This document shows, piece by piece, positions 10,762-23,866 of a stretch of DNA of 64,000 nt (within the stretch, counting starts at the first letter, position 1; every line of letters starts with the position of its first letter). The stretch lies in contig CM020506.1 of assembly GCA_009823395.1 (NCBI GenBank), positions 3,430,501-3,494,500 of the forward strand, in the 5' to 3' direction. The notes under the pieces were generated by a model that made no database searches, had not been told where the DNA came from, and was given only the letters and a program-made list of their open reading frames with translations. The DNA is from Thamnaconus septentrionalis. Its lineage: Eukaryota; Chordata; Actinopteri; Tetraodontiformes; Monacanthidae. The position numbers and the translations under genes are program-made.

Positions 10762-13700
10762 ATGCCTCCCCAGCTTCAGTCCCAGAACCAGAGCAGCACC
10801 AGGATCCTGCAGGGTGATCTCAGCACCCTTAGCCCGGCTGTCAAGGACTTTGTGGAGACCAACGTGAGTCTGTGTCAGCCAGACTCCCTGCACATCTGTG
10901 ATGGCTCTGAGGAAGAGAACTGTGCCATCCTGACACAGATGGAGGAGCAGGGGATGGTCAAGAGACTCAAGAAATATGAAAACTGGTAAGTTGGTGTGTA
11001 ATTATGTAGACTTTTTTTCTTGGTGGAAAAATAGTGTTTTGCCTTCTATTTGGTGAGGCGAAGAGAAGTTTATGCAACGTAGTTGTTTTATCTGATCCAC
11101 TACAGCAGGTATTTGAGTTACAGTTCAAACTGTCACACCTGAGACTGCTTTTGGTTCACAGACTGCAGTGACATTGCATCAGGTCCGAAAGTTGTTTTGA
11201 GCATGCACCAACTGGATGCCAATGGGCATTTAAACAGACGAGTCATCTGAATGGATTTAGCGATCTGATTAACCAGTTCGACCACAAACACTTTCCAGTG
11301 GTTGTCTTGCAGCTACGCAGCATTGTTTTAGGGAGAGGATTAACACGAGAATTTTGCTAATTTATCCCACTGGAAAACAAAACAGGAAGTGGCTTCTGAA
11401 GTCAGAGCTGGTATTATCCAAACAAGTCCGACAAAGATTTTGTGTTACGACAGCTGGCTGGCCCGGACTGACCCGAGGGATGTTGCTCGTGTGGAGAGCA
11501 AGACCGTGATTGTGACCAAGGAACAGAAAGACACAGTGCCCACACCCATTGGTGGAGGAGTCAGCCAGCTGGGTCGCTGGATGTCCCCAGAACAGTTTGA
11601 CAAAGCAATGGCTGAGCGCTTCCCTGGCTGCATGAAAGGTACCACCGGGCACCACGTTTAGCCTTTGTAACTTTCACTAGAGTGAACAAGGGTAGTACAA
11701 GCCCATGATTGCACTAAATTAATGATGTCTCTGACCTCCAACCCCCAGGTCGGACCATGTATGTGATCCCCTTTAGCATGGGCCCAGTGGGTTCTCCACT
11801 CTCTAAGATTGGAGTGGAGCTGACTGACTCTCCCTACGTGGTTGCCAGTATGAGAGTGATGACCCGCATGGGGACGGCTGTGCTCAGTGCCTTGGGCAAT
11901 GGGGATTTTGTCCGCTGTTTGCACTCAGTTGGCTGTCCACTGCCACTCAAAAGTAGGTTAACAGTTTAATCTGTTTTTTTCTGTCAGCTACAAGTACATT
12001 TTTATTGATCTTAATGGTCAACTGTGCAACTAATGTTGCCTTAAATAGCTATAACTACTTGTATGGATGTAGGTGACTCATTGAATTGTTGGCCTTAAGT
12101 AAAACTGACTGATTTGTCTTTCAGAGCCCTTGGTTAACAACTGGCCCTGCAACCCTGACCTGACGCTCATTGCTCACATCCCAGACCGAAGGCAAATTGT
12201 GTCGTTCGGTAGTGGCTATGGAGGAAACTCCCTGCTGGGGAAGAAGTGCTTCGCTCTCCGCATTGCTTCACGTCTTGCCAAAGAAGAGGGGTGGCTCGCA
12301 GAACATATGCTGGTACGAAATAAAATTAAAAAAATAGATGGATTTCAAATGAAGGAACTTGACCAAATGTCTGTCTGTGATTCCCTATTAACATTGTTTG
12401 TCTGCCTTTGAATTTTCTCACAGATTCTGGGCATCACCAACCCTGCTGGTGAGAAGAAGTATATGGCAGCAGCTTTCCCAAGTGCATGTGGGAAGACCAA
12501 TTTGGCAATGCTTTGCCCCACGCTTCCTGGCTGGAAGGTTGAGTGTGTGGGGGATGACATTGCCTGGATGAAATTTGATGAACAAGGTGAGTAGCTCTCA
12601 ACAATCAGTACAGTCAGTCGAATTTATATGGAAATGGACTGTAAAACGTAACCTAAACCCCTTTAATTTCTGATGTTAGGCAATCTACGTGCCATCAACC
12701 CTGAGAACGGCTTTTTTGGAGTTGCGCCTGGCACCTCGGCAAAGACTAACCCCAATGCTATGGAAACCATTACGAAAAACACAGTTTTCACAAATGTCGC
12801 TGAGACCAGTGATGGTGGGGTGTACTGGGAGGGCATGGACCAATCGCTGCCTGAAGGAGTCACGATCACTTCCTGGAAGAACACGCCCTGGAGCTCCCAA
12901 GATGGTACGGATTTAATTGTTAGACAGTGAGACAGTGTTGAATTAACCATGACATGGTTGGACAGAAATTAGCAATTCAATGGTTCCTTGGTTTTTATCT
13001 TAATTTATAACCACTGGTATTCATATTTTCACATTCCTCAGGAGAACCATGTGCCCATCCCAATTCTCGTTTCTGCACCCCGGCCAATCAGTGTCCCATC
13101 ATCGATCCACTATGGGAATCCCCTGAGGGGGTCCCCATTGAGGCCATCATCTTTGGAGGACGCAGGCCTGAGGGTAAGCTGGAAGTGGGGTGGATATGGG
13201 TGGAGCCATAAAATAAACATAAAGATGTTAGTCAGAGCATGAAACCTTCCAAGATAAATTCATGACGTGCCATTTTAAATTTGTGACTTCCTTCCAGGTG
13301 TTCCTCTGGTTTATGAGGCCTTCAGCTGGCAGCATGGTGTGTTTGTTGGAGCAGCCATGAGGTCAGAGGCTACTGCTGCTGCTGAACACAAAGGTCAGCC
13401 TCCAGTCTTCTTAATGAAAGGCTACTTTAATCCCAGCACGCCATAACCTCAGACCTGACCATTCTCTGCAAAATAATCAAAAATTTGCAGTAACATAGGC
13501 AAAATGCTAAAGGTCCAAGAACCAGGGTTGACCATTTGACAAAATAAATAATCACAACTTCCACTCCACTTTATTTTCTAGGCAAAGTTATCATGCATGA
13601 CCCCTTCGCCATGCGGCCCTTCTTTGGCTACAACTTTGGACAGTACCTGTCTCACTGGTTGAGCATGGCAGACCGGCCCAGGGCCAAGCTGCCTAAGATA

Positions 13701-14036
13701 TTTCACGTCAACTGGTTTCGGAAGAGTCCCAAGGGTGGATTCCTCTGGCCTGGCTTTGGCGACAACATACGTGTGCTGGACTGGATGTTCCGGCGGCTGA
13801 ACGGCGAAGCCGGCGCCATGCCTTCCACCGTGGGATACCTGCCCTGCAGCGGCTCCCTGAACCTCCAGGGTCTGCAGGATGTGGATCTCAAAGAGCTGTT
13901 CTCAATAGATCAGGAGTTCTGGCAGATGGAGGTGGACGAGGTGAGGAAGTACTTCACCTCGCAGGTGAATGACGACCTACCAAATGAAGTGGCCCGGCAG
14001 CTGGAACTGCTGCACCAAAGGGTGAAGCAGATGTGA
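10762..14036 (+). CDS. pck1: phosphoenolpyruvate carboxykinase, cytosolic, GTP-dependent; complete, nine coding exons
   Basis: Coding exons are 10762-10985, 11454-11638, 11749-11952, 12125-12312, 12424-12586, 12680-12904, 13042-13173, 13298-13393 and 13582-14036. All junctions keep phase and give 623 residues, against 622 in human. The enzyme (EC 4.1.1.32) converts oxaloacetate plus GTP to phosphoenolpyruvate, GDP and CO2, the committed step of gluconeogenesis and glyceroneogenesis. The P-loop FPSACGKTN holds Cys289, Lys291 and Thr292; the metal-binding kinase-2 motif VGDDIAW has Asp311 and Asp312; the [15 protein letters not shown] substrate loop and the omega-loop [10 protein letters not shown] are intact. 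The N-terminus MPPQLQ with no presequence marks PCK1 rather than mitochondrial PCK2. The one extra residue falls in [11 protein letters not shown], near residue 118. Introns are compact (93-468 bp). No defects are seen. Confidence 0.98.
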
Positions 14037-14585
14037 GCATGAAGAAAGAGAAAATAAGGGGAAAAAAACATGTTTAATTCTCAGGGGCTGATTTGTTTTG
14101 TCTAAAACTAATCATAATGAATGGCATAGTCTTAGAAATGATGTCAATGCCCTCTTAAAAGTGATCAAACAATTTTTTTTCTTGTTATAATTCAATGCAC
14201 TTTAATATTACTTCAATTGTTCGAGCTTAAGGCAACTGTTTTTCTTTCAACTGGTCCTGATTGAAATTTTTTGGTGATGTATAAATTTATTCAGGCATTC
14301 AATTTTCTCAGTTTCAGCCTAAAGAACATACAGTCATAGTAGAGCTGTGCTTTAAACTGTTGTTTCAATGTTTCGTTTGACTTCTATTATTTAATAATAA
14401 GTTATTACGCACATCCTTTACTTATTCCGATGAAGATTTGTATGACACAGAGAGTATCCAGATGACCTGGGCTCCACTTCTTTTGTTTTCTGTTCAATTT
14501 GTTATTTCTTTAACTTATTTTTGTACTCTTGTTTTCCCCTTGTTCTTGCTTTTGTTGCAATGAGTCCCCTGAGATGGGACAAAAC

Positions 14586-14591
14586 AATAAA
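14586..14591 (+). terminator. pck1: pck1 poly(A) signal
   Basis: AATAAA about 550 bases after the stop, followed by a TTT/TGT-rich stretch. It is the best candidate for the 3' end of the pck1 transcript. Confidence 0.75.
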
Positions 14592-14619
14592 GCTGTTTAA
14601 AGGGAAATATTGTCCAAGC

Positions 14620-15600
14620 ATTTCATTAGAATTGCTCATGGCTTTGCAACACAAGGGGAAGTCAACAGAATGGTGACTTCCGAGGTAAAGTAATAACAGC
14701 GGCCAGCATCATGCGGCAAACTCGACTAACAGGATGGTGTGTCGTTGACTGACACACAAATAGGGCAAAGGTAAATCAGAGAAACGCTTGACGTGACAAT
14801 GAAAAAAAAACACCAGGAAACCCCTCTTTAAAAATTTCAAGGATTTGACATTGATGGTTGTATGTAGTGTATCCCAACATCTTAGGCCTTAAAGCAGCAA
14901 CCTGGCCTGCCAGAAGACCTCAGCAGAGACACATTCAGTGCCACACTGATGCAGTAATTTGCTGCAAAAGGAACTCTGGCCAAGTACTGAGAGTGTGAAT
15001 CAACTGGCGTTTCTGAATGTTTCATGTGCATTCAGTCGATATGAGACTCCAGCTTCATTGCTTCAGTTAAATGAAGGGACGAAAAGAAGTTTTCACGATT
15101 TTCAATTTTTGAGAGCTCACTAGAAAACCAAAGTTGTTTGGAGCAAAGCAATTTCTCAGAAATTGAGTGGTTTACAATTGCACAAACTTGTGTTAAATCC
15201 ACTTTGACCTAATGGAAGAATTGTTGTTGTACGCTGGCTATGGCCTAATTGAGAAGCACAAGGTGCCTCTTGGTGTCTTAGGTCCAATGTTCTAAGATTC
15301 ACGGGTTACCCTGGAATACATAAGATTGCTGCACGGCTCCACTGCACTGCTTATTTTATGCGAAAGTACAAACTATGCAGAACATTTATTTAAGTGTGAA
15401 CCATAAATCATCAAAGTGTGGATTAGGAAATGATTAAATAAAATAACTACTTATATTACTATAAATACTTTATTTAAAGTAGGACTTGGCCTTGATGCAG
15501 AAATCCAATACACCACCAATCCTATATGTGGCTGCCTTCAGTCACAGCCAAGCAATGACAAGCAGAGAGAAACAACAGACTCTTCAGCTCATCTTCTCAA
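14620..15600. other. intergenic DNA downstream of pck1
   Basis: About 1 kb of AT-rich sequence in which I see no gene, RNA or mobile-element end. Confidence 0.5.
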
Positions 15601-15619
15601 GCACTTGCTTTTCATAAAT

Positions 15620-15918
15620 GCACAATATAACAATTATTTATCTGTCATCTGTCATATTATGTACATAACTTGTAAAATAATCTAACTTTCAATATAATGT
15701 AAATATCTTGTTTTTTTTCCTTCCTTAGTCTGTAAATATTTTTATTCTATTTCTTTATTGCCTGTAATTATTGGTATAATTCTCCTATCCTTATCCTTCT
15801 TTTGCACCACATTGTTGCTATGATTATGAAATTTTCCCCAATGTGGTATCGATATAGGCTTCTTCTTCTTCTTCTTCTTCTTCTTCTTCTTCTTCTTCTT
15901 CTTCTTCTTCTTCTTCTT
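15620..15918 (+). mobile_element. LINE 3' end with (CTT)20 tail
   Basis: The 3' end motif AATTTTCCCCAATGTGGTAT is followed by GATATAGG and an uninterrupted CTT run at 15859-15918. It resembles the 3' end at 40.02-40.15 kb (AAATTGCCCCAATGTGGGAT), so both derive from one non-LTR family. Coding sequence is lost. Confidence 0.6.
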
Positions 15919-16130
15919 TGTGTAGATTTTGAAAAAAAAATACTTCTTTACAGGAGGTTTGTTCTGTTGGTTAATTTTACAGTCCACTTTACAATCCACT
16001 CGAGCCTTTTCTGTAAACGGTATGGAATTATGTAAGTGCACATAAACAGGAAGAAAGAGGCTCCCTGTTTTTGAGTAACAGGTCGCTGCAGCTGTTGTGT
16101 AATGTTCAGATAATTTCCTGACAGACAGAG

Positions 16131-16155
16131 AGACTGACAGACAGACAGACAGACA
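16131..16155. repeat. (GACA)n microsatellite
   Basis: About six GACA units, preceded by a related CTGACAGACAGAGA stretch. Confidence 0.85.
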
Positions 16156-17699
16156 GAAGTTAATTATCACTCACTTGTTTTTCACTTTGTGGAAACTGAA
16201 TTTGTTTTTCACGTTCTTTGTACTTTCAAATTCACAGTGGCGACGACAAAACACAAACAGACATGGTAAATTGTTGACCGCATAGTGCAGGATTCTGGTT
16301 TGTAATCGCCCGAGTGGTGATTACAAAAAATAAAATATTTTTATTAAGGGAAAAACTGAAAAATATTGATTTGTTTTAAAATGTTTAAAATATTTTATAA
16401 ACATCTTAAAACATTTTCAAGTGAATTTTTAGTGTTCATTGTTTTATACTTGCGAGGAATCTCTTCTCCTTTATATCAATTGCTTTATTCAGCCGACTTT
16501 AATAAAATCTCAGTTGCATATTTCCAATGTGAGATTGTTGAAACTCACAATGTAAATTAAATATACAGTATAAATGTACTGAGATTTATTGTGCAGCGGG
16601 CTGGACATCCTGTCCACTGCCCTCTGTTTTGCCATCCCAGCACAGCAAGGCACATCCTTGCAACAACTGGAATGTTTTTCTGACTTTTTCTAAGTCAATA
16701 ATTTACACTTTGTGTTGCACCCTGGGGTGTCTGAGTGCTCCTCTTTGGTTCTGGCCTTATCTGAGGAAATCCCAAAGTCGCTGAGCATGCAGAGAGCAGA
16801 GGGCTATACATATATGAACTGATATTTTACAACAGGGTGCTTATTGGCTCATACGTGAAAAAACATTCCTCAATTAACTGTTGCACCGTCTTATCTTTTG
16901 TATATCTCATCAGATGTAACGACGCACTGATAGCACTGATACTCTTATCTCTCACCGGTCAGTGTTTCAGTAAATCCTCGGAAGGCCTGATTTGACACTG
17001 CGTGCCAAATAGAAACCTGTGAAAATAGCATTGGGAGCTCAAAACCTTTTAAAATTGGCAGTTCGTGTTAAAAAACAAACAAACAAACAAACAAAAACAA
17101 TGTTGTTCATCTACTTTTTGGTGAAGAATAATTTAAGATAAATTAAAGCTGGGATTTATTTGTCCAAATCGGCAGTTGATTTAGCAAATCTAATGACAAA
17201 GGTTTCCAAAAGCAGAGTAAATGTGTAAAAAAGCAAGAAGGCATGGAGAAATGTCGTCGAGCAGCTCGGTTAAAATATTTCATAACATCGCAGGATGTCA
17301 CTGACAATGATGACAATGACCAATTTTGCAAAAAAAAATAAATCCTCTGGGGATCTCATGCCATCAGTTGTTAAAAAAATACAATTGTGAAAACTTTATT
17401 ACAATCAATAAATGTTGAGGAGTGTGTTTATCTGATGGAAACGCAATGATATTCTGCTGAATGGGGTCCATGTATCAACTGTTATCAGTGTGAATTGTGC
17501 TTTTCCACTCGCTGCCAATTCACCATCAATGACTCCGACCGAAAGACAGAAGTTGGTAGAGGTCAACCTCCCCCCCCCCCCCTTTTTTTTACGATCCTGC
17601 CTTCAGATTATCGTACCGCCGATTGTTTACATTTGTTGTTGTTTGTTGTTTTTTCTTGCTGTCGTCATCCTTTCCCCTCTCCCCCCTCGTTTCTACTCA

Positions 17700-17935
17700 T
17701 TCCAAGTCAAGTTGTGCAATGGCGGCCCAGCTCCCACTACTGAGGGCTTATCTGGCTGCGTGCAGATTGTGCGCGTTACCTCATGCCGGTGCAGGTGGTG
17801 TGACACACAGCGACGGGATGGAGAGGACAGCCAAACGTCAGCGCTGACGTCGCCCGAGGCTGAGCTGCGATTGGTCAGCGCGGGTGGGAAAGTCCGCGTG
17901 ACAGCGTTTTAAGCGAGGGAGCCCACGTGAAAAAA
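17700..17935. promoter_or_regulatory. GC-richer promoter-like block between pck1 and pmepa1
   Basis: This block is locally GC- and CpG-richer than its surroundings. It carries TGACGTCG (17843-17850, half of a CRE palindrome), an inverted CCAAT box (GATTGGTCAG near 17870) and E-box-like CACGTG near 17922. No splice-bounded coding exon accompanies it. It could be an enhancer or the start of a non-coding transcript. Confidence 0.3.
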
Positions 17936-18359
17936 CTCACTTTGCTGGTGTTGTCACATTTGATTGAATTTGATTGAAAATTTGAAATCAACATTTCAAA
18001 AATGGGCTCCTTTATTTGGCTGTAGGAATGAGTGTGAGTGCAAATGGTTCAGTCTCACTACAGTATGTGGCCCTGCAATAAACTGGCAAAAGCTGATGTA
18101 AAAATTGAAACAGGTGCAGGAAACATTGTTTTGTCAAGAACAACAAATTGACTGCATTTCATAGACAGAAAAAATGAAGGATAGTGAACGACAATCCATA
18201 TATTTTTAACCTCATTTTGTGGGTTTTATTTGAAAAAAGTAGTACAGAAGAAGAGGCATCACAGCTAAATGCTTCAAGTGATCTTTGGATTCCACTTTAG
18301 TAATCAGCCCACTTTCAGCTCCGTCACCGCATCCATCATCCATCTCCATTATATCACTC

Positions 18360-18735
18360 CATCTGCGCCCTCGAGAAACTTTTTATCTCGGCTGCCGGGC
18401 GAGTTGTAAAAAAAGGCCTGTGACGGTCCATTGGGACGGCTGCCAAGCGTGTGGCAACGCAGCCGCACAGATAAGACAAGTCGTGGACAGAGTGATTCAT
18501 AAACCCGGTGGGAGGACTCTGAGCCCGGCGCTGACGTAGAGACCTGGCGGCTGGAGAAGCGGGTGTAAAGCCTGTCTCTGCGCCGCACGGATCAATAACT
18601 GATTCAGGTCACACTGGCTGGCATCCAGTTGGCCAGCGATCATGCAGCCGCCGGCCAGCACTGCTGATTAGCTGCTGGGATGCCAGACAGATACGGCATG
18701 CGTGAGAGGGAAACACCTGCCGCTTGGCGCAAACA
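18360..18735. promoter_or_regulatory. candidate enhancer-like block with GATA sites
   Basis: A GC-richer island with AGATAAG near 18471, TTTATCT near 18382 (GATA in reverse) and a run of distinct, non-repetitive motifs including GCCGCCGGCCAGCA. It stands out from AT-rich flanks. The regulatory role is inferred only. Confidence 0.25.
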
Positions 18736-19346
18736 AACTGCCAATGTGAATACGGTCGAGGACAAAAGCCTCAAGTTAGTGTCACTTGAAAAGACCAGAG
18801 TGGGACATTGCAGAAGCATCTAGTGGCAGGAAAGTGCGTTGCAACTATAAAATTGTTAACGTGACATCCATTCGTGAAAAGCTTCTTTGATGCTAAACCT
18901 GCTTGTCTGCTGTTGTACGTTCCGCTTTGGTTTCACTTTGTTGGTACATGACGAATTTGGTGTCAACGCCTGATCTGAGTTGTGGCTTCACGGCAGCAAA
19001 GTAGATCTACACCGTGAGCTGCTGCAGAAACGTGGAGATCCAACTGGAAATGTACTAGTTGAGCCGCTTTTTATGGAAATATAGATGTTTGTAATTAGCA
19101 ATCATTAGCCGTAATCCTTTTTTAATTTTCCGCCATGATATCCTTTTAAATGTTCCACATTGTGTTTCTTGTAAGACAGTCAAATCCACATCCCGAAGTG
19201 TTTTCTCTAACAATGGTTCCCGAGTAGGAAGAGTATTTGATTGAATCTTTTAAATATGCAATTGAGAAGTGCCTCTGTTCTGGGACGATATTTAAGGGAA
19301 AGAGCAAGAATCTCGAGGACTCTCTTTTTTACTCTCTTTTTCTTGG

Positions 19347-19347
19347 A

Positions 19348-19378
<31 letters not shown>

Positions 19379-19480
19379 TCTCTCTCTCTCTCCCTCTCTC
19401 GCTCTCTCTCACTGTCTCTCTCTCCCCCCCTCTCTCTCTTTCTGTTTTCTTCTTCTTCTTCTTCTTCTTCTTCTTCTTTT
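19347..19480. repeat. (CT)n followed by (TTC)n microsatellites
   Basis: A polypyrimidine tract of CT units with CCC interruptions (19347-19440), then TTC units to about 19480. A long homopurine-homopyrimidine tract of this kind can form a triplex (H-DNA). Confidence 0.9.
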
Positions 19481-20539
19481 TCTTTGTCTTCTTGATTTGC
19501 TTACCATCATTTTTACACAACCGGTCTGTTACATTTTTGTTGCATTATTATTGAGTCTATATATTTATAATTATTAATCAAGTCTTTCTCTCAATCGATA
19601 TATAAAAGTAAAGTTATTATTATCAAATGGAGTCAGATTAAATGAATTATTATGTACTTTACTTTGAAATCCTCATCTTGACACCGGAACGACGGAACAC
19701 ATATTGGGGAGATATTATTATTTGTGTCTAGATATTTCCTCCCCTACATTCTTTAAACAATCTGGCCAGAAATGATGTTGGATCAATAGTTTTTCACCTG
19801 AATATTCAGGTCAACTCTCTTTAAAGAGTATTCTGAGCCACACTTACATTCAGAGTCAGGAAATAAGTCTAAGGCCAACAACACACTGTGAGATTTTAAC
19901 CATCTTGATAGGTTCACAGCAAGCTGCACCATATGACTGCATGAATCTAATAAATTTGAACACAGCATGAAGTTCTCTGAAAATGGAAACTCAACCGCTG
20001 CCTATTACGCAGTGAATCAGCGTCAGTGTGCAAGGCCGGTTTGTTCCAAGTACACGGGTTATCGCGGCAGTCATGCAGAGACGATCCTTCCAGATGTCTG
20101 CTACTGCTAGAACTGAATTGCAGGCCATAATTTGGTCTGAAGACGGTTCGCTCTTAGAAAAGTCTCCCACTGTGGCCAGTGTTTTACAGCCAGGAACAGT
20201 GATGTCACCACAATGTATCTGAGATTCAACCAAGAAACAAAATTTCAAGGAGGCAGATTTTCTTATTCTGACACTTGCTCAAACAAAGACGCAATTCAAG
20301 TAAGTCTCTAAGTATAACTGTGGCGGCCTGTCTGCAAAGAGGCAGGTATTGCTGTTCCTTCATCCGGAGCTTTAAAAACTGACCATAATGTTTTTCAGGC
20401 TAAGGTTAAAGGGTGAGAGTGACACAAAGGAGGTCGTTTTTTTTTTTCTTTCTTAGCCAAGTCTGTTAAAACAAAAATTAAAAAAAAGCTAAACTGCTAA
20501 AAATCAATTTGATGGGATCACACAGCAGGCGCTATCAGC

Positions 20540-20554
20540 TGCGCCATCTGGTGA
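20540..20554 (-). promoter_or_regulatory. CTCF-like motif
   Basis: TGCGCCATCTGGTGA read on the minus strand contains CACCAGATGGCGC, matching 13 of 15 positions of the CTCF core consensus CCASYAGRKGGCRSY. Confidence 0.35.
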
Positions 20555-20794
20555 CAGCACAGTGCCAGTCCTGGATGAGGCAGTCAGGTCGAACGCTGCA
20601 GCCTGATGGATTAAAGCTGATAGCAGCGTTTGCCTCTTCCTCCACCACGTCCCACCTCCCTGTCTCTGCTCTCCCAGTCTCCTTGTGCATTTCCATTATA
20701 TCCTTCCCTTCCGTATTTTCACCTGCACACATCTAAACTCCTTTCCCTTCAGTCGAATTCCAATCGCATTATCTGGGTGTCTCAGTTGGAGTTT

Positions 20795-20810
20795 TCCGAT
20801 TATAATCGGA
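20795..20810. repeat. perfect 16-bp palindrome, possible MITE core
   Basis: TCCGATTATAATCGGA is a perfect palindrome. Nearby GTGTCATGTAAACG resembles ends of fish DNA-transposon MITEs, but I cannot delimit an element. Confidence 0.5.
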
Positions 20811-21170
20811 GTTCTCAAAGTCCGATCTCAGTCAGACTAACCTGCTTCAGTTGTCCATTCATAAACGGACTAAGGGAAGAATTCGCTTTTCTCGAGTGTC
20901 ATGTAAACGTACTAACTGAATAAGCACAAAACTGCCAGCCGCAGCTGGAGGTCTTAATAGGCCGTGTGGCATTGCCCAGGTGAGCTGCATTTACACCTAG
21001 TTGAGTGGTACCTATTTTCTTCCTTTGAAACAGTACGTTCATTAACGAAAATTGGATAATCATGTATTGTAGGAATTATGAATAAAAAATAGTGAGAGAG
21101 TCTGTCAGTCTTGAGTTCTCCTGCAGCCTCAGACTGAGTCTGGGTGTACTTGGAACACATATGAAGGAAG

Positions 21171-21185
21171 GGCTCCATCTGGTGG
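21171..21185 (-). promoter_or_regulatory. CTCF-like motif
   Basis: On the minus strand this reads CCACCAGATGGAGCC, 14 of 15 matches to CCASYAGRKGGCRSY. It is in the same orientation as, and about 630 bp from, the motif at 20.54 kb, between pck1 and the pmepa1 3' end. Confidence 0.4.
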
Positions 21186-22933
21186 ATGATATCTGACATT
21201 AACTCATATGATCGGTGTGAGGTTTTGTTTTTACTTGTCACATTTTCAATTCAATTGAAAATGCAGTTTTGTATGGTGTAAACTATGATAGACCCATGCG
21301 TATTGAAATTAAAATATAAATACATAAATACATGTTTGCGTTATACAGCATTGACAGATTCAAACAGAGGAACACGGTGGGTAAAAAAACAAACAAGAAA
21401 ACACCAGTGCATATTTATAAAACTTTTTTATTCATATTTTAAATGGAAGGCTAACTGAAATGTGTCCGATTTATACCATGTTCTGTGACGACAACAACAA
21501 CAAAACCATTGTCTTCTGTTTGTGACAAACAGGGAGGAAAATAACAAAACAAAACCTTGTAACATCCAGTATAAATTAAAATAAACTGTTCTCAATACAC
21601 AAACAAGCAGTTATTACCATTGAGAGTAAGTAGGCCTTTATATAAGTGTGTGAGCCATGCTGTGAGAGATAACAGACGGGAATTAAACTGTTGACGCTGC
21701 AGGGGTCATGTTTTCCTCCACTGCACTGCAGAGGAAGAAACATGAGACCCGCCGTTGAGTTTTGAGGCAAACATTTCTACAGTAACACACCTGGATTTTT
21801 TAAAATCTGGCATCTGGCATTTTTTTTTTTTTTTTTTTTTTCCCTGATGCGTAAAGCTTGTTTACTTCTAAAGTGGTCATGTTTTCCTTCATGCTGGAAG
21901 ATGAAATTTGGGTTTGGATACTGCGATGGTTTTGGCAATATGTCTGGGGCTGCGTACTGCAGTTATTTATTAAGAGTGTTTTTGTGTCTCTTCTTCAACA
22001 TTGTCAGAAAACAAAAAAACACTTCACATAGCATCAATTAAAAAAGCAAAAACGTGGAAAATTCCCGGTCAAATTCGGCCTCATTCGTGGTCTCAGGGGA
22101 CTTTACGTCGAGCAGATCCACAACACACTCCTATAGCCAATGACTCCCACTGAGAGCAAAAACACTGACAGCAGCAGGGAAAAACTAGCAGAACCGTTTC
22201 CAAAATACTCAATGCCAACACTTACATGTTGTGCGGTAAACTTTTCTGCCGTTACGCTCCTCTGAGCTGATGCTTTTAAGGCCGTTCTATGCTTGAAATT
22301 GAACACGAGCGGATGTGGATAATCACAGCATAAGCGTGGCGAAGTGGCAGGGTAAAATCTCCTCTCAGGGCCGACACCAGAAGGCACACAAAAAGACGCT
22401 GGGCCTGGCCGAGGAGACCTCGTGATTATATGGGGACATCGTGGGTTCACGGTACTTGATTACATCCACAGGGAAGTTTACTTGAACATGTGAAAGGAAC
22501 GAGCAGAACCGTCTCAAGTTTGCGGAGATGCGCAGTATTCATCCCTCTAATTCTGGCACAGATTTGTACCATTTGCTAAAACTGGAAAGGACACTTAAAA
22601 GTCGAAGTGGAGTTCTTTTGTTTTCCCGACATCCATTGAGCGACGGGCAGCTTTTCTCTGCTTTTAGGTAGTTTTACACTCTCAAAGTTTGTGTATGTGA
22701 ATATTCAACGAAAAAAATCAAAACAACTGTTAACTTGTGAATGGTGGTTTCAAAGCAAAATGACCTTTTTTGTTCCCAAGTGAATAAACAACAACAACAA
22801 CGATAACAACAATATTCTTTTAGCACACTACGTTAAAATATGACTAATATCAAAAAGGCAAATAGTAGGTGTATTGCAACGCTCTCTGCGGCATTACTAA
22901 AAAAAAACTCTATCTTCATCATCCTCCTCATCC

Positions 22934-22973
<40 letters not shown>

Positions 22974-23285
22974 TTCGTCTGAGACAGTCAGGAGGCGTGG
23001 CCAGGCATGGGTTAGGGTTGGGATTAACAGCCCATAAAGCTGGCCGCTCGCATTTTGGCCGTCTCAGGGCAAAAGGCAGGCACACTCGAACGACATCGCA
23101 ACCACAATAAAACACGACAAAAACGTTTCCTGGGAGACGGAAATGACAGCCAGCCAATGGCAGCTAGTGCTGGTCTGAGAGGAGCTCTGTCATTGGACGG
23201 CAGGCATCTCTAGGGAACAGGAGGAGCTCGTTCATGCAGGAAGAAGGAGGGGCTGGAGGAGGAGGAGGAGGCGCGACCTTTTGAA

Positions 23286-23289
23286 GTGA

Positions 23290-23324
<35 letters not shown>

Positions 23325-23402
23325 CACAAAAAAAAAACATTTCTGCTATCTTGTGTGGTCTGCAGTGAGAATTTGGATGAATAAGTGTGAACTGCACCTG
23401 TA

Positions 23403-23459
<57 letters not shown>

Positions 23460-23580
23460 ATGATTAAGGTCAGGTTCTTAGGATGGTTTGTTTAGTCTGG
23501 TTTGTGTGTATGTGAGTGTTTAGTTTTTGTCTAGACAGCTGGAGGTCTCACCCGGGGCAAGTGTGTGCACTAACAGAGCA

Positions 23581-23632
<52 letters not shown>

Positions 23633-23685
23633 CTCTGGGAAAAGACGTCGTCTGCTGACTTTACAGAAACACTTTCTTCATGCTG

Positions 23686-23757
<72 letters not shown>

Positions 23758-23866
23758 TGGACCTCATTGGATTCATATGTGGATGTTAGTTTATGGGGAT
23801 TTCTCTTAATCCACTGTAGCTAATTTGGATACAGTTCAAGGGTTCAAGGCTGGTGTATAAAGACAC

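Noticed and set aside
12663..12950. minus-strand open frames over pck1 exons
   Set aside because: They are complementary shadows of the conserved pck1 coding exons with no splice support.
15742..16170. 142-codon frame with a poly-Lys tract
   Set aside because: The tract is the (CTT)20 tail of a LINE fragment read on the other strand.
17490..17912. 140-codon plus-strand open frame
   Set aside because: Low-complexity start, no recognisable domain or splice partner. The region looks regulatory rather than coding, though a short non-coding transcript cannot be excluded.
23516..23809. Thr-His repeat frame
   Set aside because: It is the translation of CA arrays, as are similar frames near 30, 34.9, 39, 40.8 and 58.7 kb.
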